NCBI RefSeq assembly: GCF_024498295.1
Contig: NZ_CP101827.1
Span: 1,802,001-1,866,000, forward strand
Reading direction: 5' to 3'
Length of the DNA stretch: 64,000 bases
DNA from: Thermocaproicibacter melissae
Lineage (GTDB): Bacteria > Bacillota > Clostridia > Oscillospirales > Acutalibacteraceae
A program made the position numbers and the translations under genes. Positions 9,912 to 18,296 of the stretch are shown here, one piece after another. Position 1 is the first letter of the stretch. Every line of letters begins with the position of its first letter. The notes below the pieces were generated by a model, which made no database searches, was not told the DNA's origin, and was given only the letters and a program-made list of their open reading frames with translations.

Positions 9912-9945
9912 AAAGCCCGAAGGAATGTAAAACATTTCTTCGGGC
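9907..9945 (-). terminator. Terminator of the 56-residue gene
   Basis: Minus-strand stem GCCCGAAGAAATG / near-perfect partner (arms 9933-9945 and 9915-9927, one G-T pair), loop of 5, followed by a T-run. Confidence 0.85.
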
Positions 9946-9986
9946 GAATACAGTTTTAAGGAGGAAACCACAAGGGTTCTCCCGAA

Positions 9987-10157
9987 TTAATTCTTGATCC
10001 TCCACGCAAAATGCTGCATGGCAATGTTGGTAACTGATGTGTCGTTTTTTTCTGCATACTCCTTCAGTATCTTCATCCAAGCCTCATATCCTGAGCCGAA
10101 TGGATCCGGAATCCGTCTGATGCGCCGATCCATCCGTTTCAATTCTTCCACCGTCAT
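9987..10157 (-). CDS. Small conserved-looking hypothetical protein (56 aa)
   Basis: 56 residues, beginning MTVEELKRMDRRIRRIPD and ending MQHFAWRIKN. The case for a real gene is its context: a strong GGAGGTG ribosome site at ideal spacing before the ATG at 10157, an extended -10 promoter upstream, and a strong terminator after the stop. It is basic at the N-terminus and predicted mostly helical, without a membrane segment or signal peptide. I do not recognise the family. Small regulatory or phage-derived proteins look similar, but nothing proves this. Confidence 0.65.
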   Translation of the reverse strand: MTVEELKRMDRRIRRIPDPFGSGYEAWMKILKEYAEKNDTSVTNIAMQHFAWRIKN

Positions 10158-10254
10158 GATAACACCTCCAACGAAATTGTGAGTCTCTCACGAAGCATCA
10201 TGGAAACGTATCGATGCCAGACGGACGGTTCCCTTCTATTTTTTCCCATTTATC

Positions 10255-10263
10255 ATTATATCA
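10255..10263 (-). promoter_or_regulatory. Extended -10 promoter of the 56-residue gene
   Basis: Minus strand reads TGATATAAT, a perfect extended -10 (TGnTATAAT), about 100 bases upstream of the ATG. No good -35 is seen, which is usual for extended -10 promoters. Confidence 0.5.
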
Positions 10264-10382
10264 CATTGTTACATTAAAACAGTGTTTTCTAATTATTTTT
10301 TAATATATGCATAATAATACAAGAAAATGAAAATCAATTCAATGAATCCTGCGCATAAGGGCAAAAAACATGCCGGCAAAAA

Positions 10383-10416
10383 GCCTCTCACCACGGTTAA
10401 ATCCATGATGAGAGGC
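10383..10416 (-). terminator. Terminator after the permease remnant
   Basis: Minus-strand GCCTCTCA / TGAGAGGC stem (10409-10416 and 10383-10390) followed by TTTTTG. Confidence 0.75.
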
Positions 10417-10469
10417 CGTTTTACAAGGAATAATTCTGTTTTGAAAGAAGCACTTTCCTAAGCACGAAC

Positions 10470-11112
10470 TGTTATTCGCTGATGAGGGCATAGGCCGAGA
10501 TTTTACGGATGCGATAGGTAACAAGAAGGGAAATTAGATAAGAGAGCACAATAATCGCTACGCCGCACAGTGCAATCCAGTTCGGGGTAATGATATAATC
10601 TGCCTTTGCGATATACCATAGCCGACTCGCCGACCGACATCACATCGTTCGTCTGCGTGATGCCAAGCACACTGCCAATGAAAACACCTACGGCCACGGG
10701 AATTAAGAAACTCAGCGAAACCTGATTCATCAACTGGAACGTCGTAAAGCCGATGGCTTTTTGAATTCCGAGCGTTCGTTTCTGCCGTGTGATGGAGGAA
10801 TTCACAACGAAGTACAGGATTAGAATAACAATTAGATTGGTAACAACAAAGATTGCAATGCCGACTTTGGAAATAACGGTTGAGTAAGAACCCATCTCTT
10901 GGTCGAATTCCTCGTCAACATCAACAAGGTACCGAAATTCTCTGCTGTAATCCTGCTGCAATGTTTTGATGAAATCAGAACTTTTTGTGTTGTCGTCCAA
11001 GTAAATTTCCAAAGTCTCTCGTTGGAAATCCGGTTCCAGCCTCAGCATACCGCCATAGGTGAGAAATGCGGTGGGACCTCCCATGCTGATGCCCTGCGTA
11101 AAGCAGCCTTTC
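10470..11112 (-). pseudogene. ABC transporter permease remnant (FtsX/MacB-type C-terminus, frameshifted)
   Basis: C-terminal part of an FtsX-type permease. Visible are an extracytoplasmic segment, a membrane helix IAIFVVTNLIVILILYFVV, the cytoplasmic RQKRTLGIQKAIGFTTFQL loop typical of MacB/FtsX proteins, and another helix. Near 10617 the frame shifts: in the neighbouring frame the protein continues as ITPNWIALCGVAIIVLSYL and ends RIRKISAYALISE, a normal FtsX ending. The N-terminal half is missing. Its 5' side joins directly to a response-regulator receiver at about 11107-11115, so a deletion removed the kinase, the ATPase and most of the permease. Confidence 0.8.
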
Positions 11113-11310
11113 ACAGATGCGAAAACCCGATGATCCGCCGAGATTGATGTCGAGCAGAATCAGTTTCACCTGGTTGTGTTCCAGAAAATCGAAGCACGCC
11201 TTTTCATCCGCCGCCCAGAACGTGCGGACACCGAACATATTGAAATATTCGCATGTACTCTGCGACAGGGCCTCTTCGTCATCCACAAGCAGACAATCGT
11301 AGTTTGCCAT
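11110..11310 (-). pseudogene. Truncated response-regulator receiver domain
   Basis: Starts with ATG at about 11310 and reads MANYDCLLVDDEEALSQS, with the acidic pair of a receiver (VDDEE) and the phosphoacceptor region LILLDINLGGSSGF. The domain is cut at about residue 66, after which the frame enters permease sequence. No DNA-binding output domain remains. A ribosome site (GGGAGCG) precedes the ATG. This is the upstream half of the deletion scar described for the permease remnant. Confidence 0.8.
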
Positions 11311-11393
11311 CTCATTTCGCTCCCTTTTTCCCCTATTGCCACCATTATAACATGACAAAGAGGAAAATTCTGCATCATTTCCCGGATCTGGGC

Positions 11394-11426
11394 AAAAAAT
11401 CAGCCTGCCGATTAACGCGGCAGGCT
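11394..11426 (-). terminator. Terminator of the type VII secretion core operon
   Basis: Minus-strand stem AGCCTGCCG / CGGCAGGCT (arms 11418-11426 and 11402-11410) with a short loop, followed by GATTTTTTG, 35 bases past the essC stop. Confidence 0.9.
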
Positions 11427-11460
11427 GTCTTATGTAAGAGGCTGTTGTCTTTGCGGAAAC

Positions 11461-14400
11461 TCAGTTTTGAATGACCTTTAGTCGGGCAGCGTTATCTTCT
11501 CCGGTAATGACATAGCAGTCACCCTCTTCAATCGGTTTGCTGAAACGGCGAAGCAAATTCATGCTGACGTCTACTATTTTGATTTTGGACAAGTCCTCAC
11601 AAATGAACAGGTACCTTAGTTCCTTCATGCATTTGAGCATATCGGGCGCACTGTAAGAAATCGAAGCGTTTTCAATCGAGCCGAAAACGAAAAGCACCTT
11701 AAACTGCCTGTAATCTTTTATCATGCGCTTATACAAATCGACGGTTTCCCCGGAAACCACACCCTCCGAAAAGGCATTGGAATTGCGGATGACGCAAAGC
11801 AGCAGAGGCTCGCCGGACAAGACGGAGATTCCCGATTCGCGGACTTTTTCTTTCCTTGACTGAAGCGTTTCCTCCATCTCATGGAGCACTGCCTCAAAAT
11901 CATTGATTTCGACCGAATACTTGCGGACGAACTCTGCCGTTGAGAAAGGCTGAAGCTTCTTGTCATAATCATCAATAATATAGCCTTCAACAGGGCAGTC
12001 GGAGGCATGATTCTGACAGTACTCGAGAATCAAGGTCAGCAGGCGGGCTTGGGTGTCCTCGGAACGGCCGCTGATGCCAATTGTCAGCGCTCTGCTCAAA
12101 TCGCTGAGGAAGAACTCCACACTGTCGTAATCAATCCCCATCGGTACGCGGTATGGCAGAAGTAGACTGTGGTCGATATTCTCTTCGACGTATTTTTGGT
12201 CGAGCCGTGCTGGGACTTCCGGAATCTTTCTCGCAGATACTCCTGCATTGGCTTGATTTTTCTCCTCGATAAAGCTCTGAATCGCCCTTACACGGTCGAT
12301 TTCCTTTTCCCCTTCAAAGGCCAAATACGTCTGGTATTCATACACCACCTTGTCAATCAATACGAGGCCTCGGCCGGGCACATTCTTCGGCTGCAGGTGA
12401 CACCGATCAAATAAAGTGCCGTATTCGTCGGATTGGTTGCAGAAAAGGCAGATTCGATTGGGAAAATTGCTCATAAATTTATAACCGATGCCGCTTGTCT
12501 GGAGCGAAGTCATCACAATGCAAATGCCGACCGATACACCTTCCCGAATAATGGAGGTGAGGTTATCCTCGTACTGCGGATACAGTTCTCTCAAACCAAG
12601 GAAATTGTCGATCAGCACGACGATTTGCGGAATATCGGTATACCCGGCTTCACGATAAGAGGAGAATGACGTAATGCCGAGTTTGGCAAACGTTTCTTTT
12701 CTCTTCTTCATTTCAAAAGTCATCATTTTGAAGAAGTTCTTGAGTTTTTCGTCCTCCGCGGCAAGGACAACGCCGCCCACATGGCAGAGTGAATCGAAAA
12801 CCTTAAGCGCCATCGAAGCAAAGTCAAGAATATACAGGTTGACATCCCGTGGAGAATAACGATCAGCAATTCCGCGGATAATCAACTGCAGCAGGTTCGT
12901 TTTGCCATACTGAGAGGAACCGATGATTGCCACATTCCCGGAGAGCAGGCCGAATTTGACGATGCTTTGGATTTGATTCTCTGGGTCGTCGTAAATTCCG
13001 ATTGGCACCGATGCCGCGGGGCCAAATGGCTCCGGCGAAGCGCCGGGGTAAATGATACGGTCGGCAAGCGGCGGCAGACAAATTCCGGGCAGCTTCTCAA
13101 TATGTTCCTTTTTGCAGTACTCGTTGATATAATTGACAATCGCCGTGAGCTGCGTTTCCCGTTCTTCTGCCGTTTTTTTCGCTTTTCGGCTGTAAATGGG
13201 CGTTTTCTTCCCGCTCAGGTCAAGGCGATACATGGTAAAACTCTTTCCGGAGTCTGTGTCATCCGCCGCGGCCGGCGCGCCGCTGTACGCAGACTGAAAC
13301 AGCTCAAAGATTTCGTTGTTGCCGACCTGCAGATACGCACGGCCCGGTTCTTTAATTTCCGCAGCAAGCGGGGTCTTTAACACTTCGTTACTGTCCTCCT
13401 GGTTCTGCACTTTGAGGCAAAGCTTGAATCGGGAGTTTGACCAAATCTGGGCGTCCACCACACCGCTCGGCTTCTGGGTTGCAAGGATCAAGTGGATTCC
13501 CAAGCTGCGGCCGATACGCGCCGCGCTGATGAGTTCTTTCATGAATTCCGGCTGATCGGTTTTCAGCTCCGCAAATTCATCGACAATTAAAATCAGATGC
13601 GGCAGCGGAATTTTTGTTTCGCCCTTTTTGTATTTCTTAATATAGGCGTCAATATGGTTCACTTGATACTGTGCAAACAGTTCCTGCCGCTTTTTTAGTT
13701 CTGCCTTAATGGATATCAGAGACCGGTTGATTTCTCGGCCGTCGATGTTGGTGATGGCGCCGATCAGATGCGGTAGGTTTTTGAATTGGTTTACCATGCC
13801 TCCGCCCTTAAAGTCGATAATGACGAAGCCGACCTCGTAAGGGTGGAACAAAAGTGCCATGGAAAGAATGTAGGTTTGCAGAATTTCGGATTTGCCCGAA
13901 CCGGTAGTACCGGCGACTAATCCATGCGGGCCATGGTGCTTCTCATGCAGGTCAAGATATTCAATCTGATTTTTCGCCTTGACGCCAATCGGTGCCGCCA
14001 TAGACTGATAAACCTGCGACTGCGACCAGTTCTTTTCGAGGTCGATGTCGTCCACGCTCAGAATGTTGAGCAGCTCGAACATGGTAATATTTTTCGTAAG
14101 GGTGCCATCAAGCGAAACCTCTTCGCAGTAAACCGGAGCCAGTTTGGTAACCGCCCGCTCCATTTCATCGTCGCTGACCGGGTCATATTGGAATCTGCGG
14201 ACCTTTGTATAGTCGGCAGCGGAAATAATTGACCCGTTTTGCCGGTCTTCCAGCATAATAATATCGGAGCAGCAAGACGGCAGAAACTCTTTCGACTGCT
14301 CAAAGAAAATGAAACAGACGCCAAGTGTCGCTGCTTTTTCTAGGAATTTTGAAATTGGGTGGCGCTTGATTCCCATGTCACGGTAAACAAACACCACGAT

Positions 14401-15996
14401 ATTGGGCGACGAGATTTTTTGGCTCTCCCTGCGTGAAAGCTCTTTATATAGAAACTCGAACAGGATATTCTTGCTGTCTCCGTCGCAGACAATGTTGCGG
14501 ACACCGAGCACCTCATTTTTGACATGGGGCAAAAGGCGGAGCCAGTGAAACCGCTCCTGATCCTGTTCCCCAATGATGTAAAACAATTTTAAATCGCCGT
14601 AATACTGCCGGACAGCCAAATCGAGCGTGATATTTTTCAAAAAGCCGTAGACGATTTCCTCGGGGCCGACAACACCGGTTGCGCTGTTTTGCTTTAGGGT
14701 AAGGACAACCGGTACATCGTCAATCCAGCGAAACTCTTCGGCAATTTTTTCCGGTATTTCCGCCAGTTCGTCGTCGCCTTCAAACTTTTCCTGATGCTGG
14801 TAATCAATTTGCCGAATTGCCTCAAGTCGGCCGGTTCCGAGAAAGACATCGAGATAATCCTTGTCTTCCGGATTACGGTTGAACAAATCCGCCGAGAAGT
14901 CACGGATCATTTCCAGCTCTCTGCTGGCAGAATAATATTTTTCATTGAGCAGTTGTTTTTCCTCATTGCGGTAAGATGTAATTTGCTCTTTTTTTCTGCT
15001 GATATAATCTTTGTATTTTCTGACCCGTTCCGCTTTTTCTTTTTTGTATTTTCTCCGATCGGTAATAATTGCCCCAATGGAGGTAATTACGCCGACTCCG
15101 ACCGAGCCGGCACTCATCCATATAAATGAGCTGTTGCCGGAACTGATGGAACCCTGCAAAAGCAAAACCAGCGCAAGCATCGCAACGGCCGGCAAAAGCT
15201 GCAAAATAAAGTTTGAAGTAGGCTTCTCAACCGGTGCCGGAGGCGCAAGAATCGGTATCTTGTCTTCAGGAATCACAGAATGAATGCGAGTGCTTCGGTT
15301 AAAGCGCGGATATTGATAACCGCTTCTGCTGATTTCCATAACGGACGATTTCAATCCGTCAATTTTCAGTTTGGCGCGCCGGTCTGTGAAGAGGCAACCG
15401 TTTTTGTAGCAAAAGCTGTAATCGCAGAAGGAGATAAAATCGTTCTCCTGCAGTTCGGTCCTTCCATGGATGCGTTTCCCGTTCAGCCGAATTCCGTATT
15501 TTGCCGAGATTTCTTGAAGGTAATGTTTGCCTTCCTCGTGAATGATGGCAAACCGATCCATTTCGATTAGTTCACCGTAAAGATAGATTTGGCAGTCCGC
15601 TGTCCCGCCGACATGAAGCTCTTGCAATGAAGCAATATCAATGCTCAAATCATAATTTTTCTTTTCATAATCAAAATCAATCATGAAGCTGAAGCGAAAC
15701 ACTTCGCTGTCGGAGCTTTGATACTTGACGGTCAATTTGTCGCCATGCTTAAGGGTTTTTACGGCAAGCTTTCGGACATCCCCCGCCGTCATGTAGATAT
15801 TGTCGGAGCAATAGACTACCCAAGCATCGTTCTCGACCAAAAAATTGAGCCGAAACGGTTCAAAAAACAGTTCTTTTCTCAAGCGAATGTCGCAGGACAG
15901 CATCGTGCCAACGCTAAGTGACTGCATATCCGGTGAAAGATCAATTTCCCGATAAATATTTTTGCTGAACAGGATAATTTTAAAACGATTCCGCAT
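11461..15996 (-). CDS. essC: EssC/YukB-type FtsK-SpoIIIE ATPase of type VII secretion
   Basis: 1511-residue membrane motor of the Firmicutes type VII secretion system. Two FHA-like domains occupy about residues 1-100 and 105-205 (motif YGIRLNGKRI). Two membrane helices lie at about 263-282 and 291-312. ATPase domain 1 has Walker A GTTGSGKS at 696-703, Walker B VGFVIIDFKGGG and VDEFAEL. Domain 2 has GSSQYGKT at 1026-1033. Domain 3 has GISGRSEDT at about 1307-1315, lacking the P-loop lysine, so it is probably non-catalytic, as in other EssC proteins. Last gene of the operon, 11 bases after the YukD-like gene, with a terminator just downstream. Confidence 0.96.
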   Translation of the reverse strand: MRNRFKIILFSKNIYREIDLSPDMQSLSVGTMLSCDIRLRKELFFEPFRLNFLVENDAWVVYCSDNIYMTAGDVRKLAVKTLKHGDKLTVKYQSSDSEVFRFSFMIDFDYEKKNYDLSIDIASLQELHVGGTADCQIYLYGELIEMDRFAIIHEEGKHYLQEISAKYGIRLNGKRIHGRTELQENDFISFCDYSFCYKNGCLFTDRRAKLKIDGLKSSVMEISRSGYQYPRFNRSTRIHSVIPEDKIPILAPPAPVEKPTSNFILQLLPAVAMLALVLLLQGSISSGNSSFIWMSAGSVGVGVITSIGAIITDRRKYKKEKAERVRKYKDYISRKKEQITSYRNEEKQLLNEKYYSASRELEMIRDFSADLFNRNPEDKDYLDVFLGTGRLEAIRQIDYQHQEKFEGDDELAEIPEKIAEEFRWIDDVPVVLTLKQNSATGVVGPEEIVYGFLKNITLDLAVRQYYGDLKLFYIIGEQDQERFHWLRLLPHVKNEVLGVRNIVCDGDSKNILFEFLYKELSRRESQKISSPNIVVFVYRDMGIKRHPISKFLEKAATLGVCFIFFEQSKEFLPSCCSDIIMLEDRQNGSIISAADYTKVRRFQYDPVSDDEMERAVTKLAPVYCEEVSLDGTLTKNITMFELLNILSVDDIDLEKNWSQSQVYQSMAAPIGVKAKNQIEYLDLHEKHHGPHGLVAGTTGSGKSEILQTYILSMALLFHPYEVGFVIIDFKGGGMVNQFKNLPHLIGAITNIDGREINRSLISIKAELKKRQELFAQYQVNHIDAYIKKYKKGETKIPLPHLILIVDEFAELKTDQPEFMKELISAARIGRSLGIHLILATQKPSGVVDAQIWSNSRFKLCLKVQNQEDSNEVLKTPLAAEIKEPGRAYLQVGNNEIFELFQSAYSGAPAAADDTDSGKSFTMYRLDLSGKKTPIYSRKAKKTAEERETQLTAIVNYINEYCKKEHIEKLPGICLPPLADRIIYPGASPEPFGPAASVPIGIYDDPENQIQSIVKFGLLSGNVAIIGSSQYGKTNLLQLIIRGIADRYSPRDVNLYILDFASMALKVFDSLCHVGGVVLAAEDEKLKNFFKMMTFEMKKRKETFAKLGITSFSSYREAGYTDIPQIVVLIDNFLGLRELYPQYEDNLTSIIREGVSVGICIVMTSLQTSGIGYKFMSNFPNRICLFCNQSDEYGTLFDRCHLQPKNVPGRGLVLIDKVVYEYQTYLAFEGEKEIDRVRAIQSFIEEKNQANAGVSARKIPEVPARLDQKYVEENIDHSLLLPYRVPMGIDYDSVEFFLSDLSRALTIGISGRSEDTQARLLTLILEYCQNHASDCPVEGYIIDDYDKKLQPFSTAEFVRKYSVEINDFEAVLHEMEETLQSRKEKVRESGISVLSGEPLLLCVIRNSNAFSEGVVSGETVDLYKRMIKDYRQFKVLFVFGSIENASISYSAPDMLKCMKELRYLFICEDLSKIKIVDVSMNLLRRFSKPIEEGDCYVITGEDNAARLKVIQN

Positions 15997-16007
15997 AAAC
16001 TCCCATC

Positions 16008-16262
16008 CTAACCGTTGATATAGACGACTGACCCATCATACAAGCCAAAATCGGCTAGCGTTCGATTGCCTCTTAACAGCACCGTAGGATTATCCGCTTT
16101 CAGGTAACACTCCTGGATATTGTCGGTATGAATGCCCAGCTGATAGGCATCATTCAATGCAGTTACCAAATCATTGGCAGTAATGCTTGCGGGTACTTCC
16201 ACATCTTCTGTCTTCCCCGTTTTGCGGTTGCACACAACAAGCGTAATCACTTCGCTGGCCAT
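16008..16262 (-). CDS. YukD/EsaB-like ubiquitin-fold protein
   Basis: 84-residue small cytosolic protein of the YukD/EsaB family, a standard accessory of Firmicutes type VII secretion. The sequence begins MASEVITLVVCNRKTGKTED with the alternating beta pattern of a ubiquitin fold and ends NRTLADFGLYDGSVVYING, matching the end of YukD. AAGGAGGGG precedes the ATG. It lies directly upstream of essC, the expected place. Confidence 0.9.
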   Translation of the reverse strand: MASEVITLVVCNRKTGKTEDVEVPASITANDLVTALNDAYQLGIHTDNIQECYLKADNPTVLLRGNRTLADFGLYDGSVVYING

Positions 16263-16276
16263 GACACTGCCCCTCC

Positions 16277-17311
16277 TTAGACAAACTGATAAACGAGCCT
16301 CTGAACGCCGTCCGTTTTCTCAAGTTCGGCAATGCTGCATTTTCCATCTAAATCGTCAACATAGCAGCTCACAAGGTACTGCGAACTCTGTACTGCCTCG
16401 GAACTTCGGTTGTACTTATTGCACACGAAAACAAATTTCTCATTGTCCCTGCAGTCAATATTCCTTAGCATAAATTCCGTCTTTGCGATGGACAAGGTAT
16501 CCTGCTGTGTCACAATGACAACCTTGCTCGCCTTTTGTATCAGCGCCGCACGGAACGCGTCGATTCCGGACTCCGCGTCAACCACGATGTAATCAAAGTC
16601 TTTCGACCCCTTTGCCGCATCGAGAAAATTGAGATAAGACACCCGCTTAAACCCGAGCGAGCCCGGCGTTGCATGAAAAGGCGGAAGATAGGTGAATCCC
16701 TCGTTCCTCAAGTAAGGTTTCATATCCTGATATATTCTGGCGGTGTTGTCCCGGAAGATTCGGCATGCCTCCGCCGGCAAAAAAGCCTGCCCCTTAAGGC
16801 AGCACTGAAAAGACGGAACAGAACCGACGGAAAAATACAAAACGCGTTTGTAATTGCGCGAGACGGAATCCGCAAAAGCAAGCGCCAAGCTCGTTGTGCC
16901 TGCACCACCCGCCGCCGAATAAAACAAAATTATCTCAGTCTCACGTTTGCCGGAGTTTTCCGCCGAAAAAATTGACCCGCCCTTTCCGACGATCTCATTG
17001 AAGATTTCCTTGACGCTTGTGTACTTGTATATTTTATCGACGGCAAGATCTTCTGTCGTTCCGCCGGCAGGCTGCTCCGCCAAAACAAAAATGTGGTCAA
17101 TGTCATGCCTTTTCAGGGTTGAGTCATATAGCCCTTCGCTCACGACGAGGATTTCCGCTTTTTGAGGAGTGGAAAAGAACTTTTGGAAATACTCTGTATC
17201 CGTGATGACTATCAGATCAATTTTCTCATAAAGCTCTTCCAGGAACTTCATTTCCAGCGTTGCAATATACTGTTCATCCGCATCCGCTAGAATTACGGTT
17301 GGTCTGCTCAT
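16277..17311 (-). CDS. CpaE-like MinD/ParA-family protein with degenerate P-loop
   Basis: 344 residues. The first ~110 residues resemble a pseudo-receiver (MSRPTVILADADEQYIATLE, then EILVVSEGLY). From about residue 130 a MinD/ParA-type fold starts: LFYSAAGGAGTTSLALAFAD, then YIVVDAESGIDAFRAALIQK. The deviant Walker A has lost both lysines (A-A-G-G-A-G-T-T-S instead of K-G-G-x-x-K-T), as happens in CpaE proteins that act as scaffolds or localisers. The ATG overlaps the preceding FHA gene stop (ATGA), indicating translational coupling. Probable role: positioning or assembly of the secretion machine; inferred from context. Confidence 0.75.
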   Translation of the reverse strand: MSRPTVILADADEQYIATLEMKFLEELYEKIDLIVITDTEYFQKFFSTPQKAEILVVSEGLYDSTLKRHDIDHIFVLAEQPAGGTTEDLAVDKIYKYTSVKEIFNEIVGKGGSIFSAENSGKRETEIILFYSAAGGAGTTSLALAFADSVSRNYKRVLYFSVGSVPSFQCCLKGQAFLPAEACRIFRDNTARIYQDMKPYLRNEGFTYLPPFHATPGSLGFKRVSYLNFLDAAKGSKDFDYIVVDAESGIDAFRAALIQKASKVVIVTQQDTLSIAKTEFMLRNIDCRDNEKFVFVCNKYNRSSEAVQSSQYLVSCYVDDLDGKCSIAELEKTDGVQRLVYQFV

Positions 17312-18225
17312 TCCGCGTCACCTCCCGAAATCCGAACCATGAAATCGGAATTGGCTAGCCGAACAACGTCTCCGTCTTGGATGGGCACCGGTTTCTGCGG
17401 TTCAATGCGGGTGCGATTGACAAATGTCCCGTTGGCACTGTTGAGGTCCGTAACGAAATACCGGTCCTGCGCAAAAGTAATTTTGCAGTGGACCCTGCTG
17501 ATTGCCCGGTTGAACGTGACAGCTCCCTGCACCGCAGCAGCATTTTTCCCGATGACAAATTCCGGGGTGGTGATGTGAAACGAGACTGTCTCCGGAGCAT
17601 TGATTGCCGTAAAGGTGAGCGGCGGCTGACCCTTCCCGCACGGTTTGGAATTCTTTTCCGTGCGGGTGGTGAGGAACCGGCAAAGTCTTTCCAGCGACAT
17701 CGTTCCGTCTGCCAGCTTCGTGCAGATTTCCGCCATAGTCGGCGACACGAAATTCGGCGTAGACTGAATCAGGCGAATCAAATCCGCACGAAGCTCATTC
17801 TCGAAATTTGCATTTCCCGGGTCATCCGAAGGCACGCTGACGGGAAGATAAATCAAGAAAACAGAGTGGGTATCTGCGTCGACGAAAATTTTGTCCACGG
17901 AGAGGTCAAGATTATGACAATCTAAAAAACCGTTTGCTTCCACTTCCAAAATCTTACCGAGCAGATTCACCAGAATTTGCATGAATGTGTGTATTCCAAT
18001 TTTGGGGAGTAGGGCAGAAAGCGGCTGATAGGCTGAAGTGAAATAGACCAGTTCAACCTTGCCGTTATACATCAGCCTCGCGCACCTGACAAAACCTCTT
18101 TTCTCTTGACTTTGAAGGACCTTATAACCGGTGAGGAAAAAAGTGACACCGTCATTTAGAAGATATGCAATGTTCTGGGGGACCTTAAGCTCTGTGCAAA
18201 TGCCCCTTTGTACTAGACCATTCAT
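17308..18225 (-). CDS. FHA-domain protein (DUF6382-like plus FHA)
   Basis: 305 residues from the ATG at 18225. The N-terminal ~180 residues (YLLNDGVTFFLTGYKVLQSQ, LPKIGIHTFMQILVNLLGKI) resemble the DUF6382-type module of other Clostridia FHA proteins, including the paralogue at 27781-28890. The C-terminal FHA domain (about 222-305) has VIGK, ISRVHCKI and NSANGTFVN, all residues needed to bind phosphothreonine. Likely reads phosphorylation by the operon's kinase. The start is uncertain: the frame is open upstream into the surface-protein gene, and the ribosome site is weak. Confidence 0.8.
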   Translation of the reverse strand: MNGLVQRGICTELKVPQNIAYLLNDGVTFFLTGYKVLQSQEKRGFVRCARLMYNGKVELVYFTSAYQPLSALLPKIGIHTFMQILVNLLGKILEVEANGFLDCHNLDLSVDKIFVDADTHSVFLIYLPVSVPSDDPGNANFENELRADLIRLIQSTPNFVSPTMAEICTKLADGTMSLERLCRFLTTRTEKNSKPCGKGQPPLTFTAINAPETVSFHITTPEFVIGKNAAAVQGAVTFNRAISRVHCKITFAQDRYFVTDLNSANGTFVNRTRIEPQKPVPIQDGDVVRLANSDFMVRISGGDAE

Positions 18226-18296
18226 TCTGTTTTGCACAACTCCATTCGTTTTGACGCGGTTTTGGGAATGGCATACGTTATCTTCAAAAAGAATTA

